A DNA stretch of 5,522 bases from Hydrogenophaga sp. (GCA_011390855.1 JAABRN010000400.1:1-5522); one strand, 5' to 3'. Counted from the first letter of the stretch, positions 1 to 5,522 are shown. The notes: generated by a model not told the origin, from the sequence alone. Numbers and translations: made by a program.

Positions 1-416
1 TGGAGTTGTTCAAATACGCCGCCCACTGAAGCGTCGAGTGCGTTCAGGCTGCGCGCCCATTCAAGCAGCGAACGGCCCATCTGTTCGGTCTGCAGGCGGA
101 ATTCCTGCGTTTCGCGGGTGTTCAGTACCCAGGTGTTGAGTTGCTGGATGCGTGTCAGGTCATCTGCCTGCCAGGCCGGGATGGCCTGGGCGACCACGGC
201 GAGGTCGCTTCGTGCCAGGCCCAGGTGCAGTTGATCAGTCAACCAGTTGGCGGCGCTGTTTTCGTCGCTGATGGCGCCGACGTCGACCGCAGCCTCCAGC
301 CCTTCTGAATAAGAAAACCCGCCCACGGGCAGGGTAGGCGAGGCCAGCCAGAGGATCTGGAGCAGGCCGGCACCCGGGAGAGCCGAGGTGGTCGCTGCCC
401 GGTCAGTGAGGGCCAT
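1..416 (-). CDS. ureF: Urease accessory protein UreF, N-terminal part (runs off the left edge)
   Basis: UreF is a cytoplasmic chaperone that works with UreD/UreH and UreG to deliver nickel and CO2 to apo-urease, and is thought to gate the GTPase activity of UreG. The visible 138 residues start [10 protein letters not shown] and contain the UreF hallmark [20 protein letters not shown] followed by EGLEAAV, then a [13 protein letters not shown] helix and the [20 protein letters not shown] segment, all in family order. The start is the ATG at 416-414, which lies inside the last codons of ureE and overlaps that gene by 14 bases, so translation is probably coupled. About the last two fifths of a normal UreF (roughly 220-240 residues) is outside the window. 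ureG would be expected next but is not visible. The reading frame is open to the edge with no break. Confidence 0.95.
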   Translation of the reverse strand, partial: MALTDRAATTSALPGAGLLQILWLASPTLPVGGFSYSEGLEAAVDVGAISDENSAANWLTDQLHLGLARSDLAVVAQAIPAWQADDLTRIQQLNTWVLNTRETQEFRLQTEQMGRSLLEWARSLNALDASVGGVFEQL

Positions 417-1029
417 GGCCTTCGGCCTGGTCGGGTCCGTGGGCGTGGTTGCCTGCGTGGTGGTTGTGTTCGTGGCTGTGGCCATGGTTGTGCGCATGGC
501 CATGACCGTGTTGATGGCCTGCACCACCACCGTGGCTGCCATAAGCGCCACCCTCGGGTTCGAAGGGCTCGCGCACCTCGACCACGTTCAGGTGCATGGC
601 ACGCAGCATGTCGGCCAGCACGTGGTCGGGTTCGATCTTGAGGTGGTCGGGCTTGAGCTCGATGGGCACGTGGCGGTTGCCCAGGTGGTAGGCGGCGCGC
701 ATGAGATCGAAGGCGCCGTTGTGACCATGGTCATGGTCATGACCATGTTCGTGGCCGTGGTCGTGGTCGGTGCAGGCGGTGATGCGCAGCACCGCCTGCG
801 GCGCGGCGACCACGCGCAGGAGCGAGCCGTCTTGCGTGAGCAGCACGTCGCCGCCGCGTACCACGGTGCCGCGCGGAAGGAACACGCCCACATGGCGGCC
901 GTCGGACGCGGTGGCGTCAAAGCGGCTTTTCTGGCGCACGTCCCAGTCCAGTTCGAGCTGCGCGGAGCGGCGAATCAGCACCTGGGCAAGGCCTTGGCCC
1001 TGGGGGATCAACTTGGAAACCTGAAGCAT
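403..1029 (-). CDS. ureE: Urease nickel metallochaperone UreE with two histidine-rich segments
   Basis: UreE is a cytoplasmic dimer that binds nickel and passes it on for urease activation. The 208-residue product has the N-terminal UreE domain (about 1-84: MLQVSKL, RKSRFD-like [23 protein letters not shown]) and the C-terminal metal-binding domain (about 105-162: [20 protein letters not shown], then [13 protein letters not shown]). His120 in GNRHVP matches the conserved dimer-interface nickel ligand of the family. Two His-rich stretches are added: residues 89-103 in the interdomain linker (eight His, every second residue) and a tail at 166-208 with sixteen His. Tails are common in UreE, while a His-rich linker is less usual. 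The ATG at 1029 gives the normal MLQV start, but no strong ribosome site precedes it. It lies 76 bases after the acetyltransferase gene and overlaps ureF by 14 bases. I see no frameshift. Confidence 0.96.
   Translation of the reverse strand: MLQVSKLIPQGQGLAQVLIRRSAQLELDWDVRQKSRFDATASDGRHVGVFLPRGTVVRGGDVLLTQDGSLLRVVAAPQAVLRITACTDHDHGHEHGHDHDHGHNGAFDLMRAAYHLGNRHVPIELKPDHLKIEPDHVLADMLRAMHLNVVEVREPFEPEGGAYGSHGGGAGHQHGHGHAHNHGHSHEHNHHAGNHAHGPDQAEGHGPH
732..747. repeat. 16-bp perfect palindrome inside the ureE histidine-rich linker
   Basis: CATGGTCATGACCATG equals its own reverse complement. It sits in a run of CATGAC/CATGGT-like hexamers (about 724-775) that encodes the alternating His-Asp/Gly linker of UreE. 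The palindrome is probably a by-product of His/Asp/Gly/Met codon composition rather than a binding site. The short tandem units could expand or contract by slippage in multiples of six bases without breaking the frame. Confidence 0.6.
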
Positions 1030-1105
1030 GAAGACTCGATATGTGAAAACAGATAAAAAATGATAGCAAGGTTATGTTCTGAAACGATGACCCCAGGTGC
1101 CTGCT

Positions 1106-1591
1106 TCAGATGCTTCGTGTGAAAAAGGCGCTGTACGGATCTTCCCTGTAGTTTCCAAACGGTGGGCAAGGCATAAAACCGTGACGGATGTACAGCGTGC
1201 GGGCCGGCTCAAAAAAGGGCTGGGTACCCGTTTCCAGGCTCAGGCGGCGCAAGCCGTTCAGCCGTGCGTGTGCGATGACATGTTGCACCAGTTGGCTGGC
1301 CAGGCCCCGCCCGCGCCAGCCGCCATGCACCCGCATGGACTTGATCTCGCCATGCTCGCGGGTGAGCGCCTTGAGCGCGGCAGTGCCCACCAGGGATTGC
1401 TGAGTGTCGGTCACGTGCCACAAGGTCCAGAAGGTCACGTCGGGCTGGCGCAGACCGTCGATGTCGAGTGCGTGCACGCTCTCGGGTGGCGAGACGCGGC
1501 GCATGTCTTCCAGGTGGGCGGCAAGAAAGTCGGCCACCAGCGGGTCGCTCAAGTCATCGAGCTGGATGACGAAGTCGGAAACCAGTGTCAT
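1106..1591 (-). CDS. GNAT-family N-acetyltransferase inserted between ureC and ureE
   Basis: This 161-residue protein has a complete GNAT fold pattern and probably moves an acetyl group from acetyl-CoA to an amine. The substrate is unknown. Visible features are the N-terminal HLEDMRRVSPPESVHALD helix/loop (about 26-43), the strand WTLWHV (55-60), LVGTAALK (67-74), the beta4 strand EIKSMRV (82-88), the acetyl-CoA phosphate loop WRGRGLAS (92-99, the RxGxGxA-type motif), and the C-terminal LETG...LYIRHGF segment. This resembles the PaiA/YsnE-like group by eye. The chosen ATG at 1591-1589 is five bases after the ureC stop. A TTG at 1600-1598 overlapping that stop is possible and would add MNP. 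No clear Shine-Dalgarno is seen, so coupling to ureC is likely. It is not a known urease accessory protein, so any role in urease function is inference. Confidence 0.9.
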   Translation of the reverse strand: MTLVSDFVIQLDDLSDPLVADFLAAHLEDMRRVSPPESVHALDIDGLRQPDVTFWTLWHVTDTQQSLVGTAALKALTREHGEIKSMRVHGGWRGRGLASQLVQHVIAHARLNGLRRLSLETGTQPFFEPARTLYIRHGFMPCPPFGNYREDPYSAFFTRSI

Positions 1592-1596
1592 GGGAT

Positions 1597-3315
1597 TCAA
1601 AACAGGAAATAGCGCTGCGCCATGGGCAGCTTGGTGGCGGGCTCACAAGTGAGCAATTCGCCGTCTGCCCGAACGGTGTAGCGCTGCGGGTCGATGTCCA
1701 TCTTGGGCAGGTAGCTGTTGTGAATCATGTCGGCCTTGGTCACGCTGCGGCAGTTCTGTACCGCCACGGTGGCCTTGCTCAGGCCGTAGCGCTCGGCCAC
1801 ACCGGCCGCCAGCGCGGCTTGCGACAGAAACGTGAGGCTGCCGCGTGTCAGCGATCGGCCGAACGCGCCGAACATGGGCCGGTAGTGCACCGGCTGTGGT
1901 GTGGGAATGGAGGCATTCGGGTCGCCCATGGCGGCAAGCGAAATGCTGCCACCTTGCAGCACCAGCGAGGGCTTCACGCCAAAGAAGGCGGGCTTCCACA
2001 CCACCAGATCGGCCCACTTGCCGGGCTCGATGGAACCCACCACGTGCGAGATGCCGTTGGCGATGGCGGGGTTGATCCCGTACTTGGCGATGTAGCGCTT
2101 GACGCGGAAGTTGTCGTTCCGCGCGGAGTCTTCTGGCAGCGCACCGCGCTGGGCCTTCATCTTGCTGGCGGTCTGCCAGGTGCGAATGATCACTTCACCC
2201 ACGCGCCCCATGGCCTGACTGTCGCTGCTCATCATGCTGATGGCGCCCATATCGTGCAGGATGTCTTCGGCCGCAATGGTTTCCCGGCGGATGCGACTCT
2301 CGGCAAAGGCCAGGTCTTCAGGGATGGCGGCGTCCAGGTGGTGGCACACCATGAGCATGTCCACGTGCTCGTCCAGCGTGTTCACCGTGTAGGGCATGGT
2401 GGGGTTGGTGGAGGAAGGCAGGAAGTTGGGTTCGCCCACCACGCGGATGATGTCGGGCGCGTGCCCGCCACCGGCGCCTTCGGTGTGAAAGGCGCATAGC
2501 GTGCGGCCTTTGGTGGCAGCGATGGTGTCCTCCACGAAGCCGGATTCATTGAGCGTGTCGGAGTGGATGGCGACCTGGATGTCCATTTCATCGGCCACGT
2601 CCAGGCAGTTGCTGATGGCGCTGGGCGTGGTGCCCCAGTCTTCGTGCAGCTTCAGGCTGATGGCGCCTGCGGCTATTTGGTCGCGCGCGGGTTGCGGCTT
2701 GCTGGTGTTGCCTTTTCCCATGAAGCCCAGGTTCATCGACAGGCCGTCTGCCGCCTGCAACATGCGTTCGATGTGCCAGGCGCCGGGCGTGCAGGTGGTG
2801 GCCAGGGTGCCGGTTGCCGGGCCGGTGCCGCCGCCCAGCATGGTGGTGATGCCGGAAGCCAGGGCTTCGTCCACCTGCTGCGGGCAGATGAAATGGATGT
2901 GGCTGTCAATGCCACCGGGGGTGACGATGCTGCCTTCACAGCTGATGATTTCCGTGCCGGGGCCAATGATGATGTCCACGCCGGGCATGGTGTCCGGGTT
3001 GCCGGCCTTGCCAATGGCTTTGACGCGACCGTCTTTCAGGCCGATGTCTGCCTTCACGATGCCCCAGTGGTCGATGATGAGTGCGTTGGTCATCACCGTG
3101 TCCATGGCGCCTTCGTCGCGGGTGCGCTGGCTTTGGGCCATGCCGTCGCGAATGGTCTTGCCACCGCCGAACTTCACCTCTTCGCCGTAGCCACCAGCGC
3201 CCAGGGTGAAGTCTTTTTCCACTTCGATGATCAGGTCGGTGTCGGCCAGGCGCACGCGATCGCCCACGGTGGGGCCGAACATGTCTGCGTATGCGCTGCG
3301 GGAGATGGATGTCAT
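1597..3315 (-). CDS. ureC: Urease alpha subunit UreC (catalytic, nickel-binding)
   Basis: UreC is the catalytic subunit of urease (EC 3.5.1.5), which hydrolyses urea to ammonia and carbamate at a dinuclear nickel site in the cytoplasm. The 572-residue length is normal for bacterial UreC. All key residues are visible: HIH (His139, His141), the carbamylated lysine Lys222 and His224 in SLKLHEDWG, His251 in AIHSDT, His277 in [13 protein letters not shown], the active-site flap Cys324-His325 in MVCHHLD, Arg341, and Asp365 in [10 protein letters not shown]. Numbering is five above the Klebsiella enzyme. The chosen start at 3315 gives the family N-terminus [16 protein letters not shown]; an open frame 27 codons further upstream has no UreC similarity. 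AGGA at 3327-3330 is a weakly spaced ribosome site (11 bases). ureC is separated from ureB by an opposing gene, so it probably needs its own promoter. Confidence 0.99.
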   Translation of the reverse strand: MTSISRSAYADMFGPTVGDRVRLADTDLIIEVEKDFTLGAGGYGEEVKFGGGKTIRDGMAQSQRTRDEGAMDTVMTNALIIDHWGIVKADIGLKDGRVKAIGKAGNPDTMPGVDIIIGPGTEIISCEGSIVTPGGIDSHIHFICPQQVDEALASGITTMLGGGTGPATGTLATTCTPGAWHIERMLQAADGLSMNLGFMGKGNTSKPQPARDQIAAGAISLKLHEDWGTTPSAISNCLDVADEMDIQVAIHSDTLNESGFVEDTIAATKGRTLCAFHTEGAGGGHAPDIIRVVGEPNFLPSSTNPTMPYTVNTLDEHVDMLMVCHHLDAAIPEDLAFAESRIRRETIAAEDILHDMGAISMMSSDSQAMGRVGEVIIRTWQTASKMKAQRGALPEDSARNDNFRVKRYIAKYGINPAIANGISHVVGSIEPGKWADLVVWKPAFFGVKPSLVLQGGSISLAAMGDPNASIPTPQPVHYRPMFGAFGRSLTRGSLTFLSQAALAAGVAERYGLSKATVAVQNCRSVTKADMIHNSYLPKMDIDPQRYTVRADGELLTCEPATKLPMAQRYFLF

Positions 3316-3435
3316 GGCAGTGTCTGTCCTGTGGAGATGGCGGCGCAGCAGGAAGCAACGTGTAACAGGCTCACACAACGTTGCACATTGCCGCATTGCC
3401 TAAAGGGGGCGCCGGTGCTTACATTGGCAGCCGGT

Positions 3436-3467
3436 CTGGCACAGGAGTTCAGCACAGATCGTGCCAG
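3436..3467. repeat. Inverted repeat CTGGCAC-N18-GTGCCAG overlapping the putative promoter
   Basis: Seven-base arms at 3436-3442 and 3461-3467 are exact reverse complements separated by 18 bases. The right arm contains the -24 element of the sigma-54-like site, and the left arm falls around its predicted start point. It could be a regulator-binding site, or the arms could reflect two opposed -24-like boxes. The plus-strand arm is not followed by a GC at the right distance, so it is not a second sigma-54 promoter. Confidence 0.4.
3451..3466 (-). promoter_or_regulatory. Putative sigma-54 (-24/-12) promoter for ureC
   Basis: On the minus strand the site reads TGGCACGATCTGTGCT. Against the sigma-54 consensus TGGCACG-N4-TTGC(A/T) it matches at 11 of 12 fixed positions, with the invariant GG and GC ten bases apart. 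Transcription would begin near 3440 and leave a leader of about 125 bases before ureC. Nitrogen control through NtrC and sigma-54 is well known for urease and other nitrogen-scavenging genes, so the match makes biological sense. I found no convincing NtrC site upstream; any enhancer would have to lie within the lipoprotein gene or be degenerate. No good sigma-70 alternative was seen in the same spacer. Confidence 0.5.
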
Positions 3468-3531
3468 CCCAATGGCGGCCTTGACCAGGCGCCTCTCACC
3501 CGATTTCACTCACCTAAAGACCGACAGAGCC

Positions 3532-4641
3532 ATGCCTGCCATTGCCATTCAACTGCCTTTTCTGTTTCGTTCGTGTGTCCTCGTTGTTGCGATTGCTGGC
3601 CTGGTGGCGTGTGGCGGAAGTGATTCGTCAGATGAACCCGAGGGGCCGCCCAGCGTTGGCGTGCCCAGCGGCGAGGTGCCGGTGCCAGCTGCTGGCCAGG
3701 CCGTGGACACCAGCCAGCCCGACCGGGTGGTGGGCACAGGCAACCCGGCCAGTTGCACTGGCCAGGCGGTGGTGGATGCGGTGGCCCTGGGGGGCAAGAT
3801 CCGCTTCAACTGCGGCCCCAACCCGGTGACCATCAACATGAGCAACACCGCCAAGGTGTTCAACAACCGCCCGGACGTGACGCTCGATGGTCAGGGGCTG
3901 GTCACCCTCAATGGTGGCGGCCGTGCGCGCATCCTGTACCAGAACACCTGCGATGCCGCTCAGGTGTGGACCACTTCGCGCTGCGATAACCAGGAAACCC
4001 CGCGCCTCACGGTGCAGAACATGCGTTTTGTGAATGGCAATTCGACCGGCCAGTTGACCGACGGTGGAGGCGGTGGCGCGATCTTCGTGCGGGGCGGCCA
4101 GTTCAAGATCATCAACAGCGTGTTCACCAACAACCGCTGCGAAGCTACCGGGCCTGACATGGGGGGCGGCGCGGTGCGTGTGCTCAGCATCTTCCAGGGC
4201 CGACCGGTGTACGTGGTGAAGAGCACCTTTGGCGGCGGGCCTGGCCTGGGCAACAGCTGCTCCAACGGCGGCGCGCTCAGCAGCATTGGTGTGTCTTACA
4301 GCATCTACAACAGCTTGCTCTCGCACAACGCCGCACTGGGCAACGGCGCCAACCCGCAGCGGCCTGGCACCCCGGGTGGTGGCAGCGGCGGGGCCATATA
4401 CAACGACGGCAACGCCTTCACCTTGTCCATCTTGGGCAGCCAGGTGAGCGACAACACCGCGTCCGAAGGCGGCAGCGCGGTGTTCTACGTGAGCAACAAC
4501 CGCACGGGGCGCATGACGCTGAGCGACTCAACCTTTGTGCGCAACCCGGCCACTCGTTTTGGTACCGATGGTTTGCCCGGCTTCTTTGTGCTGGCTGCGC
4601 CGGGGCAGCCTGTGGTGACGCGGACGACCATTTCTCACTGA
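3532..4641 (+). CDS. Predicted beta-helix lipoprotein on the opposite strand, function unknown
   Basis: The product is 369 residues. Residues 1-26 form a signal peptide (hydrophobic VLVVAIAGLVA) ending in a lipobox LVAC with the lipidated cysteine at 27, followed by CGGSDSSDE and a Pro/Gly/Val-rich linker to about 62. The rest looks like a right-handed parallel beta-helix: an entry segment VVGTGNPASCTGQAVVDAVA..GKIRFNC (67-94), a DVTLDGQG turn (115-122), then Gly/Asn-rich coils with GGA(I/V/L) at 181, 212, 246 and 286 and FxxN at 198 (FTNN) and 335 (FVRN). These motifs recall chlamydial Pmp-type and pectate-lyase-like repeats. There is no C-terminal autotransporter barrel. Six further cysteines (75, 94, 140, 151, 203, 243) could form disulfides. 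The start at 3532 is chosen because it gives a normal signal peptide; an ATG at 3472 would add 20 residues. TTGACC at 3481 with a poor -10 box is the only promoter candidate. No substrate or enzymatic residues can be assigned. Confidence 0.87.
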   Translation: MPAIAIQLPFLFRSCVLVVAIAGLVACGGSDSSDEPEGPPSVGVPSGEVPVPAAGQAVDTSQPDRVVGTGNPASCTGQAVVDAVALGGKIRFNCGPNPVTINMSNTAKVFNNRPDVTLDGQGLVTLNGGGRARILYQNTCDAAQVWTTSRCDNQETPRLTVQNMRFVNGNSTGQLTDGGGGGAIFVRGGQFKIINSVFTNNRCEATGPDMGGGAVRVLSIFQGRPVYVVKSTFGGGPGLGNSCSNGGALSSIGVSYSIYNSLLSHNAALGNGANPQRPGTPGGGSGGAIYNDGNAFTLSILGSQVSDNTASEGGSAVFYVSNNRTGRMTLSDSTFVRNPATRFGTDGLPGFFVLAAPGQPVVTRTTISH

Positions 4642-4669
4642 AGGAGTGGTTGCAGGCCTTCAGCAGCGG

Positions 4670-4767
4670 GGAGGGAGCGAACGCGCTGCCCGTCGCTTCA
4701 AGGGAGTCGCGAAGCGCTGTTGTGCTGAGCCAGGATCTCCGGAGCGAAGTGACCTATCCAGCGACAC
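4670..4767. repeat. Degenerate repeat units downstream of the lipoprotein gene
   Basis: Two imperfect units, 4670-4689 (GGAGGGAGCGAACGCGCTGC) and 4702-4719 (GGGAGTCGCGAAGCGCTG), resemble the core at 4802-4822 (GGGGGTAGCGCAAAGCGCTGC). CCAGGATC at 4730 recurs at 4768 at the start of the better-preserved copy. The stretch therefore looks like decayed or nested copies of the same intergenic element. I see no coding potential in it. Confidence 0.5.
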
Positions 4768-4829
4768 CCAGGATCCGGCCGGTCCGAAGGTGTGCCCCCT
4801 TGGGGGTAGCGCAAAGCGCTGCGGGGGTG
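4768..4829. repeat. GC-rich hairpin repeat, copy 1, after ureB
   Basis: The element runs from CCAGGATCCGG through CCCCCTTGGGGG (4795-4806) and a small hairpin AGCGC-AAA-GCGCT (4808-4820) to GGGGGTG. Copy 2, near ureA, has the same order and orientation: CCAGG, then CCCCCTTGAGGGGG, then a GAGC/GCTC hairpin, then GGGGTG. Seen from the urease strand, each copy starts within a few bases of a stop codon. Such CCCCCTTGAGGGGG elements are familiar in Comamonadaceae intergenic DNA. Confidence 0.7.
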
Positions 4830-4836
4830 TTTTTTT
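4795..4836 (+). terminator. Rho-independent terminator for the lipoprotein gene, overlapping the ureB stop
   Basis: CCCCC (4795-4799) can pair with GGGGG (4823-4827), enclosing an inner stem GTAGCGC-AAA-GCGCTGC (4806-4822, one G-T pair). The pairing is followed after two bases by seven T residues (4830-4836). The T tract exists only on the plus strand, so it serves the lipoprotein transcript. Its last two T residues are also part of the ureB TAA stop (4835-4837). On the minus strand the hairpin follows ureB without a U tract, so it should not by itself stop urease transcription. Confidence 0.7.
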
Positions 4837-5143
4837 AATCCAACGCGCCCTGCGTGAGACCACGAAAGCCCTGCACGACGCGGTCACCCGCGTAGTCCAC
4901 CAGTTCCACGGTCCGCTGCTGCCCTGGCTCAAAGCGCACCGCTGTGCCGGACGCAATGTTCAGCCGCATGCCGCGCGCGGCGGCGCGGTCGAAGTCCAGC
5001 GCGCCGTTGGTTTCGGCAAAGTGGTAGTGCGAGCCGACCTGGATCGGCCGGTTCGCGCCGTTCTTCACCACCAGGCTCAGCGTGCGTCGGCCCGGGTTGA
5101 TGGTGTGATCGCTGCCCTCGATGATGTATTCGCCGGGGATCAT
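4835..5143 (-). CDS. ureB: Urease beta subunit UreB
   Basis: UreB is a structural subunit of the (UreABC)3 enzyme; it makes no nickel contact but frames the active-site entrance. The 102-residue product has the full family pattern: MIPGEY (1-6), [56 protein letters not shown] and a closing VVQGFRG. Two starts exist. The ATG at 5155 overlaps the stop of the upstream small gene and would give MRHAMIPGE, while the ATG at 5143 gives the family N-terminus MIPGE. I chose 5143 because GAGG lies six bases before it. The TAA stop overlaps the T tract of an opposing terminator. UreB is followed by the opposing lipoprotein gene rather than ureC, which is unusual because ureB and ureC are normally adjacent. 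Confidence 0.97.
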   Translation of the reverse strand: MIPGEYIIEGSDHTINPGRRTLSLVVKNGANRPIQVGSHYHFAETNGALDFDRAAARGMRLNIASGTAVRFEPGQQRTVELVDYAGDRVVQGFRGLTQGALD

Positions 5144-5149
5144 GGCGTG

Positions 5150-5153
5150 CCTC
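5150..5153 (-). promoter_or_regulatory. Ribosome binding site deciding the ureB start
   Basis: GAGG on the minus strand is six bases before the ATG at 5143-5141. It overlaps the stop codon of the upstream small gene and the earlier candidate ATG at 5155, so it supports initiation at the inner ATG and coupling to the upstream gene. Confidence 0.6.
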
Positions 5154-5331
5154 ATTTGCGGGAGAGCCAGACCGCGACCGCGATCAGGCCCGCCAGCGCC
5201 ACAAAACCCAAGGCGTCAGTGGCGTGCCAGTGACTGCCGAACAGGCCATGGCCTTCGTGGGCGAAGGCAGAGACACTGCCTGTTGAAAGCCCGGCCAGAC
5301 CAGCCGCTTTGAAGATCGTTTGAAATTTCAT
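5152..5331 (-). CDS. Small signal-peptide/one-helix protein with HEGHG motif, between ureA and ureB
   Basis: This 59-residue protein begins [20 protein letters not shown] and has a signal-peptide-like region to about residue 24 (SAFA). A short polar stretch [12 protein letters not shown] (25-36, four His) follows, then a hydrophobic helix [17 protein letters not shown] (40-56) and a basic end SRK. If cleaved after SAFA, the mature protein would start with histidine and face the periplasm, anchored by the C-terminal helix. The motif recalls the His-containing N-terminus of HupE/UreJ nickel permeases, but the protein is far too short to be one. GGAG at 5339-5342, seven bases before the ATG, is a good ribosome site. 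Its TGA stop touches the ureB start region. A role in nickel handling at the membrane is inference from position and His content only. Confidence 0.85.
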   Translation of the reverse strand: MKFQTIFKAAGLAGLSTGSVSAFAHEGHGLFGSHWHATDALGFVALAGLIAVAVWLSRK

Positions 5332-5338
5332 CGAGAAG

Positions 5339-5342
5339 CTCC
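5339..5342 (-). promoter_or_regulatory. Ribosome binding site of the small HEGHG protein gene
   Basis: GGAG on the minus strand lies seven bases before the ATG at 5331. It is the strongest Shine-Dalgarno in the window and supports this short frame being a real gene. Confidence 0.65.
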
Positions 5343-5371
5343 AACAAAAAGGGATGAGAGAAATGCCTGAT

Positions 5372-5452
5372 CCAGGGCGCCGCGGAACCGGCTTCGCCGG
5401 GCCACACGCATCGCCCCCTTGAGGGGGTCGAGCGCAGCTCGGCAGGGGTGGG
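5372..5452. repeat. GC-rich hairpin repeat, copy 2, after ureA
   Basis: Three hairpins lie in a row: CCGGC-TTC-GCCGG (5388-5400), CCCCCT-TG-AGGGGG (5414-5427) and CGAGC-GCA-GCTCG (5429-5441), ending in CAGGGGTGGG directly against the ureA stop codon. The last two modules and the CCAGG end match copy 1 in order and orientation. There is no T tract on either side, so it is not a standard intrinsic terminator. It may protect or process the mRNA between ureA and the next gene. Confidence 0.7.
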
Positions 5453-5522
5453 TCAAGGTATGGGTTGATGCACCGTCACCAGTTTGGTGCCATCCGGAAA
5501 CGTCGCTTCCACCTGAATGTCA
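5453..5522 (-). CDS. ureA: Urease gamma subunit UreA, C-terminal end (runs off the right edge)
   Basis: Only the last 22 residues are visible: DIQVEATFPDGTKLVTVHQP then IP and a TGA stop. This is the characteristic UreA C-terminus (IQVEATFPDGTKLVTVH), so the identity is firm despite the short length. UreA is the smallest structural subunit of bacterial urease, normally about 100 residues. The gene heads the visible part of the cluster; ureD and the main promoter are presumably further right. Its stop codon directly abuts the GC-rich repeat, and 121 bases separate it from the small HEGHG gene. Confidence 0.95.
   Translation of the reverse strand, partial: DIQVEATFPDGTKLVTVHQPIP

Noticed and set aside
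388..1056. 222-codon plus-strand ORF opposite ureE
   Set aside because: It is the antisense shadow of a confirmed ureE; the hydrophobic Val/Met-rich look comes from complementing His/Asp codons.
1030..1105. AT-rich patch between the acetyltransferase gene and ureE as a promoter or terminator
   Set aside because: On the minus strand TTGCTA can be paired with TCACAT at 17 bases, but the -10 match is only 3 of 6, and there is no hairpin for a terminator.
1585..2499. 304-codon plus-strand ORF opposite ureC
   Set aside because: It is antisense to conserved ureC coding sequence, and its composition mirrors the complement.
3316..3396. 27-codon N-terminal extension of ureC
   Set aside because: UreC proteins start at the [20 protein letters not shown] sequence; the extension has no similarity and no better ribosome site.
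3380..3411. TTGCAC...TAAAGG on the plus strand as a sigma-70 promoter for the lipoprotein gene
   Set aside because: The spacer is only 14 bases and the -10 box is poor.
2563..3531. In-frame upstream extension of the lipoprotein gene, giving a 692-residue plus-strand ORF
   Set aside because: The extension runs antisense through ureC, has no recognisable protein features and would bury the signal peptide. It is open because of high GC.
5388..5452. Hairpins after ureA as an intrinsic terminator
   Set aside because: No T tract follows the stems on either strand, so they fit a repeat element better.

Overview
The window is most of a bacterial urease gene cluster, read on the minus strand from ureA (right edge) to ureF (left edge). 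It is interrupted by one unrelated gene on the plus strand. High GC, the gene order ureA - small membrane protein - ureB - ureC - ureE - ureF, and GC-rich hairpin repeats built around CCCCCTTGAGGGGG all suggest a betaproteobacterium, most likely Burkholderiales/Comamonadaceae. That placement rests on recognised style, not on a search.

Layout from high to low coordinates, in the direction urease is read: the last 22 codons of ureA (5453-5522); a GC-rich hairpin repeat directly after its stop; a 59-residue signal-peptide/one-helix protein with a HEGHG motif (5152-5331); ureB (4835-5143); a second copy of the hairpin repeat, which carries a plus-strand terminator; a plus-strand gene for a predicted beta-helix lipoprotein (3532-4641); a 216-bp divergent spacer with a sigma-54-like promoter facing ureC; ureC (1597-3315); a GNAT acetyltransferase (1106-1591); ureE (403-1029); and the first 138 codons of ureF (1-416).

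UreA, UreB and UreC form the nickel enzyme that hydrolyses urea to ammonia and carbamate. UreC carries every nickel ligand and catalytic residue I looked for. UreE brings nickel and has two histidine-rich segments instead of one. UreF is part of the UreD-UreF-UreG activation complex; ureD and ureG are outside the window. The small HEGHG protein could take part in metal handling at the membrane, but this is inference.

Most of this is a conventional urease cluster. The parts worth a second look are the opposing lipoprotein gene that splits ureAB from ureCEF, the sigma-54-like site that could give ureC its own nitrogen-controlled promoter, the related repeats abutting the stop codons of ureA and ureB, the small His-motif protein, and the double His-rich UreE. 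I see no tRNA, rRNA, CRISPR array, transposase or phage gene.
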